DNA from: Dysosmobacter sp.
Lineage (GTDB): Bacteria; Bacillota; Clostridia; Oscillospirales; Oscillospiraceae
Length of the DNA stretch: 56,961 bases
Direction of reading: 5' to 3'
Assembly (NCBI GenBank): GCA_022778785.1
Contig: JALFSO010000010.1
Span: forward strand, 1-56,961
Positions 1 through 9,447 of this stretch are shown here, one piece after another. Below the pieces are notes generated by a model. The model was not told where the DNA came from and did no database searches. It saw nothing but the letters and a program-made list of their open reading frames with translations. A program made the position numbers and the translations under genes. Numbering within the stretch: the first letter of the stretch is position 1; the number at the start of each line of letters is the position of its first letter.

Positions 1-137
1 GATTGAATGCCTGCAAAAAGCCTGTGTCAGCAGGCGTTTGCGCCGCGCAGCGGCAGCTTTTCGGCCCGCTGCGCGGGCAGAAAAGCGAGGCATTGTGAAG
101 GCTGTCGAAAAAGTCCATCGGACTTTTTCGACAGCCT
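1..137 (+). repeat. Dispersed structured repeat, family 1, copy A (3' part)
   Basis: This is the right-hand part of a repeat seen six times in the window; its left part lies outside. It shows an outer stem (GAATGCCT with AGGCATT), inner hairpins around GCCTGTGTCAGCAGGC and CTTTTC...GAAAAG, and a closing 17-bp hairpin at 100-136 (arm GGCTGTCGAAAAAGTCC). It is nearly identical to copy B at 13820-13957. A short open frame beginning MPAKSL runs through it, but copy-to-copy changes preserve pairing, not protein. Confidence 0.85.
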
Positions 138-138
138 G

Positions 139-168
139 AACGCCCGCCGCGTGATCGCGGCGGGCGTT
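139..168. terminator. GC-rich hairpin next to repeat copy A
   Basis: A perfect 12-bp stem (AACGCCCGCCGC / GCGGCGGGCGTT) with a 6-nt loop abuts the end of the repeat. It lies just beyond the stop of the minus-strand gene at 179-1210 and could end that transcript, although no clear U-tract follows. Confidence 0.55.
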
Positions 169-178
169 CTGCGCTTAC

Positions 179-1210
179 TTATGGGGCGTCTACTCCGGCG
201 TCCCGCTCCCATTCGGGCAGACGCATCCGGTAGAGGTACTGTCCGCCCATGAGCTTACCGAACCGGAAGCGGTTGGCGGCGGACTCGAACAGCACGTACA
301 GCTGGCCGCCGTCGTACACCGTCTCCTCGGAGTAGGGCGGCAGATGGAGGACGTCCACGCAGCTGGCGGTGTCCAGATAGTAGATGGGGATGGGGGTGCC
401 GTCGTTCCAGTAGATGCCGTGGGGGCTTTGCACCACGGTCTTCCGGTCGTAGAAAAACAACTGGGAGCTGTTGCGGAAGCTGGAGGCCGACAGGACGATG
501 CGTCCGTCGCCGGTGACGCAGGTGCCCTGGATCCGCTCCGGGATGGAATAGGCCCGGTCCGGCTCCGGCTCCACGCCGAACTCCGCCTCGCCGTTCAAGG
601 GATAGGACAGCAGCACCGCCGTGTTGCGGTCCCCGGCGGGGGTGGTGATGTGGTGGGACTCCTCGGTTTTGAACCGGCCGTACTCATACTCCCCCACCAG
701 CAGATGGTCCTCCGTCAGATAGCAGAAGGAGGCGGCGTTGTCCGTCTTCAGCACCCCCAGCACGTTGGCCTCATAGGAGGCGCTGTCGAAAATGTCCGCC
801 GAGGGCAGGACGTAGCAGTTCCCGCCGCTGCCCGCCAGATAGGTGAAGGGCCCGTTGGTGCAGATTCCGCCGGAGTGGCTCACCAGGGGCTTTCCGTCCC
901 TGTCCACCACCCGGATCAGCCGGGCCGCGCTGTTGGCCTTGATATAGTACAGCCGGGAGACGCCGGTGGTGGAGATATAGCCGCTGATGAGGAACTCTCC
1001 GCCGCCGCAGGCCTCCAGTCCCTGGGGCACGAAGTTCTCCGCCAGGCCGGGGATGTGGACGTCCGCCACGGCGGCGCTGTAAAATTCGTTGTAATAGACG
1101 CGGAAGCCCAGCCAGAAGATGCCCAGCGGCGCCAGCACCGCCAGGATCATCAGCGCCGGCAGCCGCCGGAGCCATTTCCGGCTCCCTCCGTTCTCTCTTG
1201 ATTGTCTCAC
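179..1210 (-). CDS. Membrane-anchored or secreted protein of unknown function
   Basis: A 343-residue protein. I chose the GTG start at 1210 because AGAGAGGGGA lies about six bases upstream; longer frames reach back through sequence without a ribosome site. Basic residues are followed by one hydrophobic segment (about residues 15-35, MILAVLAPLGIFWLGF), so it is exported or N-terminally anchored. The rest is rich in Gly, Tyr and short beta-strand patterns suggestive of a beta-propeller-like extracellular fold (phrases such as FVPQGLEAC, GICTNGPFTYLAGSG, RIQGTCVTGDGRIVLSAS). I do not recognise a named family. It is transcribed away from the neighbouring plus-strand cluster. Confidence 0.75.
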   Translation of the reverse strand: MRQSRENGGSRKWLRRLPALMILAVLAPLGIFWLGFRVYYNEFYSAAVADVHIPGLAENFVPQGLEACGGGEFLISGYISTTGVSRLYYIKANSAARLIRVVDRDGKPLVSHSGGICTNGPFTYLAGSGGNCYVLPSADIFDSASYEANVLGVLKTDNAASFCYLTEDHLLVGEYEYGRFKTEESHHITTPAGDRNTAVLLSYPLNGEAEFGVEPEPDRAYSIPERIQGTCVTGDGRIVLSASSFRNSSQLFFYDRKTVVQSPHGIYWNDGTPIPIYYLDTASCVDVLHLPPYSEETVYDGGQLYVLFESAANRFRFGKLMGGQYLYRMRLPEWERDAGVDAP

Positions 1211-1374
1211 GGACGGTCCCCTCTCTCTGCATACCGGACTCACCGGCCGCGGCCGGTCCGGCAGACAGTAGTATAGCACATCCCGCCGGAAAAGAACAGC
1301 TCCCCCGGCGGCGCCGTCTTTGTGCAGGTCAACGAGGAACTGGAAAAAAACGGCGGTCATTTTGTGGATTTCTC

Positions 1375-1403
1375 TTTCCTATCCCGTCGGTTTATGCTAT
1401 TAT
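1375..1403 (+). promoter_or_regulatory. Candidate promoter for the 1485 gene cluster
   Basis: TTTCCT, a 17-bp spacer and TATTAT precede the large gene. The -10 is reasonable and the -35 weak, so this is only a candidate. Confidence 0.3.
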
Positions 1404-1484
1404 TCACTTATATGACCCATGCTATGAGCGGCCGGGACGGCCCGTGGATCGCTGTATCCGCCGTCCGCCGATGGAGGTTTTTTT

Positions 1485-4400
1485 ATGCTGATGGATATGC
1501 TGATGGAACACGATGCCGCCCTGGATGCCAGCGCCGCGCTGGAACGGGCCTTTCAGGAGCCGGGCTTCCTCCGGCGTCTGCGGATGAACCAGGCGGACGC
1601 CCGCCGCCTGCTGGAGCAGGTGAACTGGAACGCCGCCCTGCGGCCCCTGCTGCCCATCCGGCAGCGGCTGACCTGCGGCCAGGTGCTGGAGCTGTGCCGC
1701 CCCATGCTGTCCGCCGCCGCGCCGGAGCCGGAGGAGGGCTGGCTGCCCTTCGCCTATCACACGGCGGTGTCGCTGCTGTATCCGGAGCTGGACCGGAAGC
1801 ACTCCGCCGCCCAGACCGACGCCGCCCTGTGCTTTTTGCAGGTGCTGCGGGTACTGCTGGACATGGAGCGGCGGGACCTGCCCTTCGACCCCCAGTACGA
1901 CTTCGCCTTCTGCACGGAGGAGGAGATCCGCCGCAGCTTCGTGGCGGAGGAGTACCGCCGCTTCCTCACCCGCTTCCGGGAGGAACACGTCTACGAGCTG
2001 CTGCGCCTGGGCCGGGAGGTGACGCCCTTCCGCACCCTGGAGCACATCGCAGGCGTCCACCACGTGTCCATGACCGTAGCCCGGGCCTTCGAGGCCGCCG
2101 GCGGACTGGTGGATCTGGCCCTGATGAGCGGCGCCGCCGCCGGCCACGACATCGGCAAGTTCGGATGCAAGGCCGGCGAACGGGTGCCCTATCTCCACTA
2201 CCACTACACCAACCAGTGGTTCTCCCAGCGGGACCTGAACACCATCGGCCACATCGCCGCCAACCACTCCGTCTGGGATCTGGAGATCGAGAACCTGTCC
2301 GCCGAGTCGCTGATCCTGGTGTACGCCGACTTCCGGGTGAAGCAGTCCCGGGACGAGAGCGGCAACGAGATCGCCCGCATCTACTCCCTGGCGGAGGCCT
2401 TCGACGTGATCCTGGCCAAGCTGGACAACGTGGACGACGCCAAGCGCCGCCGCTACCGCTTCGTCTACTCCAAGCTCCACGACTTCGAGGAGTATCTGCT
2501 GTCCTTCGGCGTGGACGTGACGCTGCACGGCAACGACACGCCGCCCCTGCCCCGGAAGGACGCCGCCCTGCTGACCCCCGACGAGGTGGTGTCGGCCCTG
2601 CGGCGCACCGCCGTGGACCACAACATCCGCCTGATGCACAGCCTGACCCATGACCAGCTGTTCGCCAGCATTCTGGAGGCCGCCCACAGCGAGAAGGACC
2701 TGGGCCGCCTGCGGGCCTACGTGTCCGTGTTCGAGGAGTATTTCACCTATCTGTCCTCCTCCCAGAAGGACCAGACCCTGGACTTCCTGTACGAGCTGCT
2801 GATGAATCCCGACGGCGACATGCGCCGTCAGTCCGCCACCCTCATCGGCCGCATTCTGGCGGGGTATCACTCCGGCTACAAGAAGGAGCTGCCTGCGGGG
2901 TCCGCCCCGGACCCGGAGGACGACCGGCCCTTCCAGCGTTGGGCGGAGTATCTGGAGAAGCTCATCCGCCCCGACGGGCTGCTGACCCCTGCCCAGACCA
3001 GCAAGATCCGCTATACCGCCAAGCTGGTGGTGGACGCCCTGCTGGAGAACTGCTCCGACGCCGACGTGTCCCGGTTCGCCGCGGAGCTGCTGCGCCACTA
3101 TACCGACCCCGCCCAGGTGGACGTGGACACCGCCTTCGCCCTGCTGGATACGGTGGTCAGCTTCCCCGCCAGCCGCTGCGACGAGGCCACGGTACTGACC
3201 CTGGCGGACTTCGCCTCCTACTGGCTCCGCACCGGGGGACTGCCGGAGCGGGCCGCCGCCCTGCGGCTGTTTCTCCACCTGCTGGCCGTCCGGCCGGGGG
3301 ACGAGGTGCTGCGCCGGCGCATTGCCGGCGACGTGCTGGCGGCAGACTGCCAGTCCTCCGCGCCGCTGCTGTTCCTCCAGGTCCAGCTGGGCCGCGCCCT
3401 GGGCACCGACGTCTCCGCCCAGGAGCGGGAGCTGGCGGACCCGGACGTGGTCAGCAACGTCTTTCTGGACAACCTGAAGACCGCCACCCACTGGGTGCTG
3501 AAGGCCGTGGGCGTGGAATACCTGCTGGACCAGGTGGAGCGGGGCATCAACACCAACGTCCTCCACATCGCCACCCACTTCTCCAACCTGATGAAGGTCA
3601 GCGAGCACGTGGTGGTGCGGCGTCTGGCCGGCGGGTCCCTGCTGGCGCTGGCGCCGTCCCTGACGCCGGACCGGCGGAACGAGATCGCCGTGGAGCTGTC
3701 CAAGTCGTTGGAGACCGGCCAGTCGGAGATGTCCAAGTACATCCCGGAGTACCTGGGCCGGTTCGCCCTGTGGCTGACCCCCCGGGAGCTGGACGAGGTC
3801 ATCGCCCAGATGCAGTCCCTGCTGTCCTCCCCCAGCGACAGCGTGGTGGCCGCCGCCCTCAGCACCATCGGCTCCATGCTGGAGTACTACGCGGTGTACG
3901 GCGGCCGGTTCCATGAGGAGGAGGACGTGCTGGAGGCCCGCCGCCGCCAGCTGATGGGCCTGCTGCTGCGGGGCCTGGCGTCCTATCGGGAGCCGGTGCG
4001 CCAGGAGGCCCTGCGGATCCTTGGCGAGGGGCTGTACGCCTCCCAGACCCTGTCCTACGCGGAGAAGACCAGCCTGTTCACCCTCACCGCCAAGAAGGTG
4101 CTGTGCCTCATTCAGGAGGGCAACGAGGGGGATCTGATCTTCTTCTACACCGCCGCCGCCCTGTCCCACATCTACCGCTTCATCGTCCTCCACCGGATTG
4201 AAAGCGGTCCCTTCCAGTTCACCATCCCCCACAAGGCCGCCTTCTTCCCCGGCACCTTCGACCCCTTCTCCCTGTCCCACAAGGGCATCGTCCAGAACAT
4301 CCGGGACCTGGGCTTCGAGGTGTATCTGGCCATCGACGAGTTCTCCTGGTCCAAGAAGGCCCAGCCCAGCCTCATCCGCCGCCAGCTGGTCAGCATGTCC

Positions 4401-6323
4401 ATCGCCGACGAGTTCGACGTGTACCTGTTCCCCCACGACATCCCCGTGAACCTGGCCAACCCCGGCGACCTGAACCGCCTGCGGGAGGTCTTCGCCGGAC
4501 GGGAGCTGTATCTGGCTGTGGGCTCCGACGTGGTGGCCAACGCCTCGTCCTACAAGGCGCCCCCCTCCCCCGGCTCCGTCCAGAACATGAACCACATCGT
4601 CTTCCGCCGGGCCAGCGACAACGACGGCCACGAGATCGAGGCGGACCTGACCCGCATCCGGGGCAAGGTGCTGCAGCTCCAGCTGCCCACCCATCTGGAG
4701 GACATCAGCTCCACCCGCATCCGGGAGAACATCGACCTGGGCCGGGATATCTCCAACCTCATCGACCCCAGCGTGCAGGACTTCATCTACCGCAACAGCC
4801 TGTACCTCCGGGAGCCCCAGTACAAGCAGCTCATGCGGGTGGGCGCTTTGGACTTCTCCTACGCCGCCCATCCCGGCGAGGGACTGGTCCGGGAGCTGGA
4901 GGAGTTCCTGGCGGCCATCGGCCGCCGGGTGAAGCTGGACCCCCGGGACGCCCTGATGATCCTCCGGGACCGCACCGGCCGCGGCCGCATCCTGGGCGTG
5001 CTGTCCATGCGGGTGGTGAACACCGTGGGACTGTACAGCGCCCTGGGCGACGCCCGGCAGGCCAACTACATCCGGGCCCACTCCGCCGGACGGGTGTGCC
5101 TGCTGACGGGTCTGTATGCCCAGCCCCATCCCGGCGGAAACTATGACGTGCCCCAGCTGCTGCTGACCGACGCCCTGGTGCAGGCCCTGTCCGACGACTG
5201 CTGCTACGCCGTCTACGCTCCCCGGGAGTCCTCTCCCGCCGAGGTGGACGATCTGATGCGCCGCACCGGCTTCCTGCCGGTGCCCGCCGAGCCGGGGGAC
5301 CGTCCCCTGATGCTGGTGGACATGCGGGCGCCGGTGGCCGTCATCCAGAACATCCCCACCACCCTGAAGGAGCCCTTCGCCTCCGACCGCAATGTGCTGG
5401 CCGCCGTCCGGAAGGCCCACGTGAAGTTCCAGGCCGCCATCACGGAGCTGTATCCCGGCGGGCTGGTGCTGTCCCTCAACGCGGAGGTCATCTACCACCG
5501 GCTGGTGCGGAAGATCGTGGAGATCAACGGCGTCCCGGCGGAGCCCACCCATCCCCGGGTGCTGGGCCCCAAGATGTGCGTCCCCTTCGGCAAGATCCTC
5601 CGGGGCAACGCCATCCCCAACACCGTCACCAAGACCATCCACACCGACAAGGTCTTCGCTCCGGACCTGCGCTCCTTCACCATCGAGGCCTTCCCCGGCT
5701 ACGCCCCCCTGGAGAGCCAGATCCGTACCATCAAGTCCTTCCGCCGCCCCGTGATCCTGGTGGACGACCTGCTCCACTCCAGCAACCGCTTCCAGGTGCT
5801 GGACCCCATGCTCCGCCGGTACGACGTGCCCATCGACCGGGTGCTGGTGGGCGTCATGTCCGCCCGGGGCCGGGACCTGATGGCGGACCGGAACATCGCC
5901 GCCGACTGCGTCTACTTCATCCCCAACCTGCGGGCCTGGTTCATCGAGTCCACCATGTATCCCTTCATCGGCGGCGACACCGTCAGCGGCGCCAAGCCCT
6001 CGGTGCCCGGCCTGACCCCCGCCGTCAACCTGATCCTGCCCTACGCCTTCCCCAACTTCTACAAGGAGTGCAGCCACCAGACCGTGTTCCGGTTCTCCCG
6101 GGCCTGCATTGAGAACTCCCGGGACATTCTGGCCTCTCTGGAGACCGCCTACCGGGAGCGGTTCGCCCGGAACCTGACCCTGTCCCGGCTGAACGAGGCC
6201 GTCATCCTGCCGCTGTCCCCGGACAAGGGCAACTGTCTGGCCTACGACCCCAACCTGCCCGCCTCGCTGTGCCTGGACAACGACCTCCAGGCCCTGCTGC
6301 GGATGCGGAACGTGCTGGAATAA
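1485..6323 (+). CDS. Giant multidomain protein: HD, helical repeats, NMNAT-like, GNAT-like and PRTase-like domains
   Basis: A 1,612-residue protein; the start is fixed by GGAGG eight bases before ATG. Visible in order: an N-terminal helical region; an HD-type phosphohydrolase segment (HH192-193, then H221-D222 in GHDIGKFG); a long helical HEAT/ARM-like middle (about 330-900); a nucleotidyltransferase domain (about 915-1100) with FPGTFDPFSLSHKG and ISSTRIRE, both typical of NadD; a GNAT-like segment (about 1110-1290); and a type I phosphoribosyltransferase-like segment with VILVDDLLHSS (D1427, D1428). NadD transfers AMP to nicotinate mononucleotide and PRTases use PRPP, so a role in nucleotide or NAD-type cofactor metabolism or repair is inferred, not shown. 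It heads a cluster with a dehydrogenase-like and a flavin-binding protein. The GNAT assignment is the weakest. Confidence 0.85.
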   Translation: MLMDMLMEHDAALDASAALERAFQEPGFLRRLRMNQADARRLLEQVNWNAALRPLLPIRQRLTCGQVLELCRPMLSAAAPEPEEGWLPFAYHTAVSLLYPELDRKHSAAQTDAALCFLQVLRVLLDMERRDLPFDPQYDFAFCTEEEIRRSFVAEEYRRFLTRFREEHVYELLRLGREVTPFRTLEHIAGVHHVSMTVARAFEAAGGLVDLALMSGAAAGHDIGKFGCKAGERVPYLHYHYTNQWFSQRDLNTIGHIAANHSVWDLEIENLSAESLILVYADFRVKQSRDESGNEIARIYSLAEAFDVILAKLDNVDDAKRRRYRFVYSKLHDFEEYLLSFGVDVTLHGNDTPPLPRKDAALLTPDEVVSALRRTAVDHNIRLMHSLTHDQLFASILEAAHSEKDLGRLRAYVSVFEEYFTYLSSSQKDQTLDFLYELLMNPDGDMRRQSATLIGRILAGYHSGYKKELPAGSAPDPEDDRPFQRWAEYLEKLIRPDGLLTPAQTSKIRYTAKLVVDALLENCSDADVSRFAAELLRHYTDPAQVDVDTAFALLDTVVSFPASRCDEATVLTLADFASYWLRTGGLPERAAALRLFLHLLAVRPGDEVLRRRIAGDVLAADCQSSAPLLFLQVQLGRALGTDVSAQERELADPDVVSNVFLDNLKTATHWVLKAVGVEYLLDQVERGINTNVLHIATHFSNLMKVSEHVVVRRLAGGSLLALAPSLTPDRRNEIAVELSKSLETGQSEMSKYIPEYLGRFALWLTPRELDEVIAQMQSLLSSPSDSVVAAALSTIGSMLEYYAVYGGRFHEEEDVLEARRRQLMGLLLRGLASYREPVRQEALRILGEGLYASQTLSYAEKTSLFTLTAKKVLCLIQEGNEGDLIFFYTAAALSHIYRFIVLHRIESGPFQFTIPHKAAFFPGTFDPFSLSHKGIVQNIRDLGFEVYLAIDEFSWSKKAQPSLIRRQLVSMSIADEFDVYLFPHDIPVNLANPGDLNRLREVFAGRELYLAVGSDVVANASSYKAPPSPGSVQNMNHIVFRRASDNDGHEIEADLTRIRGKVLQLQLPTHLEDISSTRIRENIDLGRDISNLIDPSVQDFIYRNSLYLREPQYKQLMRVGALDFSYAAHPGEGLVRELEEFLAAIGRRVKLDPRDALMILRDRTGRGRILGVLSMRVVNTVGLYSALGDARQANYIRAHSAGRVCLLTGLYAQPHPGGNYDVPQLLLTDALVQALSDDCCYAVYAPRESSPAEVDDLMRRTGFLPVPAEPGDRPLMLVDMRAPVAVIQNIPTTLKEPFASDRNVLAAVRKAHVKFQAAITELYPGGLVLSLNAEVIYHRLVRKIVEINGVPAEPTHPRVLGPKMCVPFGKILRGNAIPNTVTKTIHTDKVFAPDLRSFTIEAFPGYAPLESQIRTIKSFRRPVILVDDLLHSSNRFQVLDPMLRRYDVPIDRVLVGVMSARGRDLMADRNIAADCVYFIPNLRAWFIESTMYPFIGGDTVSGAKPSVPGLTPAVNLILPYAFPNFYKECSHQTVFRFSRACIENSRDILASLETAYRERFARNLTLSRLNEAVILPLSPDKGNCLAYDPNLPASLCLDNDLQALLRMRNVLE

Positions 6324-6377
6324 GGCCCATCCCGCCAAGCGCCTGTGACCGGACCGGTCCGGAAAGGAGCCGTCATT

Positions 6378-6932
6378 ATGAAAGCGAAACGATCCCTTGC
6401 CCCCGTCCTGCTGCTCCTGCTGGCTCTGGCAGCCGCGGGACTGTTCGTCCTCCGGGACGCCGCCATGCTCTATCACGGACCGGTGACGGAGGGTGCCCAG
6501 GAATATTATGTCAACAGCCTCAGCCGTCGGGCCTTCGCCGGAAGCTGGCTCTGGGACGGCGACCCGGACCACATGACCGTCACCGTCCCGGACAAAATAG
6601 ACGGCGTGGCCGTCACCGCCCTGGGGGGATATCAGGGCCGGGGCGTGCCCGTCCGGTTCGGCGTGACCCTGCCGGAAGCGTACCGCTCCACCCTGGAGCC
6701 CAGTCCGGACATACCCCTTGCGGAGGAGCTGGTGTTCACCGTGGAGCTGGGGAAATCCGTCACGGAGATCCACGCGGCGGACACGGGCTATGACACCGTG
6801 GTCGTGGGCACCGGCGCCGCTGTGGCCCGGTATCACGTGTCCTACCGCTATGTCTGTGACGCGGAGAACCCCGTCTTTTACGCGGAGGACGGCGTGCTGT
6901 ACCGCCGGGACGATGGTCGGCCCGCCTTCTGA
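6378..6932 (+). CDS. Small exported protein with BspA-like repeat motif
   Basis: A 184-residue protein starting at ATG 6378 behind GGAAAGGAG; an upstream ATG in the same frame lacks a ribosome site. Residues 7-27 form a hydrophobic signal or anchor segment. The mature part contains VTVPDKIDGVAVTALGG, resembling one unit of the BspA-type leucine-rich repeat of clostridial surface proteins, followed by strand-rich sequence. It sits 54 bases after the giant gene and 33 before the next gene, so probably one transcript. Function unknown. Confidence 0.7.
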   Translation: MKAKRSLAPVLLLLLALAAAGLFVLRDAAMLYHGPVTEGAQEYYVNSLSRRAFAGSWLWDGDPDHMTVTVPDKIDGVAVTALGGYQGRGVPVRFGVTLPEAYRSTLEPSPDIPLAEELVFTVELGKSVTEIHAADTGYDTVVVGTGAAVARYHVSYRYVCDAENPVFYAEDGVLYRRDDGRPAF

Positions 6933-6965
6933 TATGATTTTCTTTGCCTGAAGGAGAGATCACCC

Positions 6966-8210
6966 ATGTACTACTATTCCCTTGATGATACCACGGCTGC
7001 CTCCCTGCTGCCGGACCTGCCCCTTCCCCACGCGGACGCCCCGGCGGAGACGCCGCAGCGGTTCCTGGTCAGCCGGGACCCGTCGGACGGCCGCGCCCTG
7101 TTCTGCGTCTCCGATCCCCGGCAGCTGGCGGCGGAGACAGACGATCTCCGCGCCCTGGACCCCGGCCGCATCCCCGGCCCCGCGCCGGAGCTGCCGGAGG
7201 ATGTGCTGCGGGCCATCGGTGAGCGGCGGCTGTCCGCCGTCAACGTCCGCCATCCCAGATGGCGGGAGGCCCTGACCTTCTGCCGCCCCCGCACCGGCAA
7301 AAAGCGGGTCCACATTCTGGCGGTGGGCGACGTGGGCAGCACCCTGCTCACCGCCCTGAAGCTGGCGGGCGGCGACTGCATCGGCACCATCGGCATCTGC
7401 GACCTCAATGAGAGCACCGTCCGGCGGTGGGTGGCGGAGATGAGCCAGATCTCCGCCCCGTGGGACTACGATTCCTTCCCGGAGGTGGTGGCCGTGGACC
7501 TGGACCACCTGTTTGACTGCGACGTGTTCGTTTTCATCGCCACCAAGTCCATCCCCGCCGTGGGCAGCGGCGTAAAAGACGTGCGGATGGCCCAGTTCGA
7601 GGCCAACCGGTCCATCGTGGCCCACTACGCCCGGCAGGCCCGGGCGGCGGATTACCGGGGGCTGTTCATCGTCATGAGCGACCCGGTGGACCCGTTGTGC
7701 AAGGCGGCGTGGCTGGCGTCCAATGAGGATGAAAACGGTGCGTGGGACGGACTGGGCCTGCTGCCGGAGCAGGTCCACGGCTTCGGTCTGGGCGTCATGA
7801 ACGCCCGGGCGGCGGCGCTGGCCAAGCAGAACGACGCCTACCGCTCCTTCCTGACGGAGGGCCGCAGCTTCGGCCCCCACGGCCAGGGGCTGATCATCGC
7901 TAACTCCGTGGCGCACTACGACGACGATGTCTCCCAGGCGCTGACGAAAGAAGTTGTGGAGGCCAACCTCCGCATCCGGGAGATGGGCTTCAAGCCCTAC
8001 GTGGCCCCGGCCATCTCCTCCGGCGCGTTGCAGTTGCTTCTGCTGCTGCGGGGCCAGTGGCACTGCGGCTCCGTCCATCTGGGCGGCGTCTGGTTCGGCT
8101 GCCGGAACCGCTACACCCCCGCCGGTCTGGAGACGGAGGCCCTGTCCTTGCCGGACGGCCTGTTCGCCCGGCTGCGGGAGACGGAGCAGATCCTGGCCGG
8201 GATCATCTGA
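6966..8210 (+). CDS. Lactate/malate dehydrogenase-like NAD-binding protein
   Basis: A 414-residue protein with AAGGAGAGAT before ATG. After about 110 N-terminal residues unlike classical LDH, a Rossmann start appears (VHILAVGDVGSTLL, about residue 116) with acidic D-L-N-E after the second strand, as in NAD-specific enzymes. Later motifs match the LDH/MDH order: MSDPVDPL resembles the NPVD loop and GPHGQG resembles the catalytic-histidine loop (GEHGDS). The reaction cannot be named; an oxidoreductase of a 2-hydroxyacid-type substrate is the reasonable guess. Its neighbours are the NMNAT/PRTase giant and a flavoprotein. Confidence 0.7.
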   Translation: MYYYSLDDTTAASLLPDLPLPHADAPAETPQRFLVSRDPSDGRALFCVSDPRQLAAETDDLRALDPGRIPGPAPELPEDVLRAIGERRLSAVNVRHPRWREALTFCRPRTGKKRVHILAVGDVGSTLLTALKLAGGDCIGTIGICDLNESTVRRWVAEMSQISAPWDYDSFPEVVAVDLDHLFDCDVFVFIATKSIPAVGSGVKDVRMAQFEANRSIVAHYARQARAADYRGLFIVMSDPVDPLCKAAWLASNEDENGAWDGLGLLPEQVHGFGLGVMNARAAALAKQNDAYRSFLTEGRSFGPHGQGLIIANSVAHYDDDVSQALTKEVVEANLRIREMGFKPYVAPAISSGALQLLLLLRGQWHCGSVHLGGVWFGCRNRYTPAGLETEALSLPDGLFARLRETEQILAGII

Positions 8211-8267
8211 CCCGGGGCGCGTTCCCGGCAGGCGCTCCGGAAACTCGATTTGGAAGGAGACAGCCCC

Positions 8268-9317
8268 ATGTCTGATCTGCTGACCGTCATCTGCCCCGGC
8301 GGCATCGCCGGGGAACGGTTCACCACCACGCTGGAATACGCCCTGAAGGGCCGTCCGGCCCGGGTGCTGACCCGGCTGGAGGGGCCCGTCTCCCATGCCC
8401 GCATCCTGTTCGCCGTCCCCCTGGACGACGCCGGCATGAACGACGGGCTGTGGCCCCTGCTGGCATATCTCCGGCGGCATCCCGGCTGTCTGGCCGGGTC
8501 CGTGGGCGGCATCCTGGTGGACGGCCCCGGCGACCTGTACACGAAAGCCGCCGCCCGGGATCTGGCCCTGGCGGCCAATCAGGCGGGGTGCCTGCTGGTG
8601 GGCCGGCCCCTGGTGGAGGCCACTGGGGACCTGCGGAACTTCACCGTCCAGGCGAAAAACGCGGACTGCTCCCTGGAGGACGCCTACCGTCTGGCGGCCC
8701 GGGATCTGGCGGCCCGGATCCTGGACTTCGCGCCGGTGCGGCATCCCCGGCCCCGGATAACGGTGCTCCACGCCTCCAGCCGCCGGACCTCCAACACCCT
8801 GGACCTGTGGGGCGCGGTGCGGTACCGGCTGGCGGACCGGTGCGACATCACGGAGATCGGCCTGCGGAACGGCACCATGGAGGACTGCGCCGGATGCCCT
8901 TACACCACCTGTCTCCACTTCGGTGAGAAGGGCGGCTGCTTCTACGGCGGCGTCATGGTGCAGGAGGTCTATCCGGCGGTGCGGGACACCGACGCCCTGG
9001 TGCTGCTGTGCCCCAACTACAACGACGCCCTGGCCGCCAACCTGACGGCGGCCATCAACCGCCTGACGGCCCTGTACCGCACCACCCCCTTCACCAACAA
9101 GGCCGTCTACGGCATCGTGGTGTCCGGCTACTCCGGCGGCGACATCGTAGCCCGGCAGCTTATCGGGGCGCTGTCCATGAACAAGGGGTTCTATCTGCCC
9201 TCCATGGCCTGCCTGCTGGAGACCGCCAACGACAAGGGCTCCGCCATGCGCCTCCCCGGCATTGAGGACCGTCTGGCCGCCTTCGCGGACCGGATGCGGG
9301 AACAGCTGTGTACGTGA
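8268..9317 (+). CDS. Flavodoxin-fold NAD(P)H-dependent oxidoreductase, two-domain
   Basis: A 349-residue protein; ATG 8268 follows AAGGAGACAGCCCC. The C-terminal half (about 165-349) is an FMN-reductase/flavodoxin-fold domain: ITVLHASSRRTSNT is the FMN phosphate loop, then the DCAGCPYTTC cysteine cluster common in clostridial flavoproteins, then LLCPNYNDALAANL. The N-terminal half is another alpha/beta segment without clear motifs. It is the last gene of the cluster and is followed at once by an intrinsic terminator. Redox partner and substrate unknown. Confidence 0.78.
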   Translation: MSDLLTVICPGGIAGERFTTTLEYALKGRPARVLTRLEGPVSHARILFAVPLDDAGMNDGLWPLLAYLRRHPGCLAGSVGGILVDGPGDLYTKAAARDLALAANQAGCLLVGRPLVEATGDLRNFTVQAKNADCSLEDAYRLAARDLAARILDFAPVRHPRPRITVLHASSRRTSNTLDLWGAVRYRLADRCDITEIGLRNGTMEDCAGCPYTTCLHFGEKGGCFYGGVMVQEVYPAVRDTDALVLLCPNYNDALAANLTAAINRLTALYRTTPFTNKAVYGIVVSGYSGGDIVARQLIGALSMNKGFYLPSMACLLETANDKGSAMRLPGIEDRLAAFADRMREQLCT

Positions 9318-9321
9318 AAAG

Positions 9322-9350
9322 GGCCCGCCGGTATCAGGCGGGCCGCCTTT
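9322..9350 (+). terminator. Intrinsic terminator of the 1485-9317 cluster
   Basis: GGCCCGCC, a 7-nt loop and GGCGGGCC are followed by GCCTTTGTC, four bases after the flavoprotein stop. Confidence 0.8.
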
Positions 9351-9364
9351 GTCAGATTCAACGA

Positions 9365-9378
9365 TTTACCGCGGTAAA
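9365..9378. promoter_or_regulatory. 14-bp perfect palindrome upstream of the trpB2 promoter
   Basis: TTTACCGCGGTAAA is a perfect palindrome 33 bp before the -35 box of the T-box transcript. It could be an operator; nothing else in the sequence supports this. Confidence 0.35.
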
Positions 9379-9411
9379 ATTTCAGCAGTCCGCCAAAATC
9401 AAAATTGGCCC

Positions 9412-9441
9412 TTGACATTTCCGCTTTCCGGGGAGTATACT
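9412..9441 (+). promoter_or_regulatory. Sigma-A promoter of the T-box-trpB2 transcript
   Basis: A perfect TTGACA, an 18-bp spacer and TATACT lie immediately upstream of the T-box leader. Confidence 0.88.
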
Positions 9442-9447
9442 CTCCAC

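Noticed and set aside
7-252. Recurrent small frames beginning MPAKSL or MSAKSL in each family 1 repeat
   Set aside because: They lack ribosome sites, and differences between copies preserve RNA pairing (for example CCT/AGG to TCT/AGA) while changing the protein and its end.
1422-6836. An 1,804-codon open frame on the minus strand
   Set aside because: Shadow of the multidomain gene at 1485-6323 in GC-rich DNA; composition Gln/Gly/His-rich with no motif.
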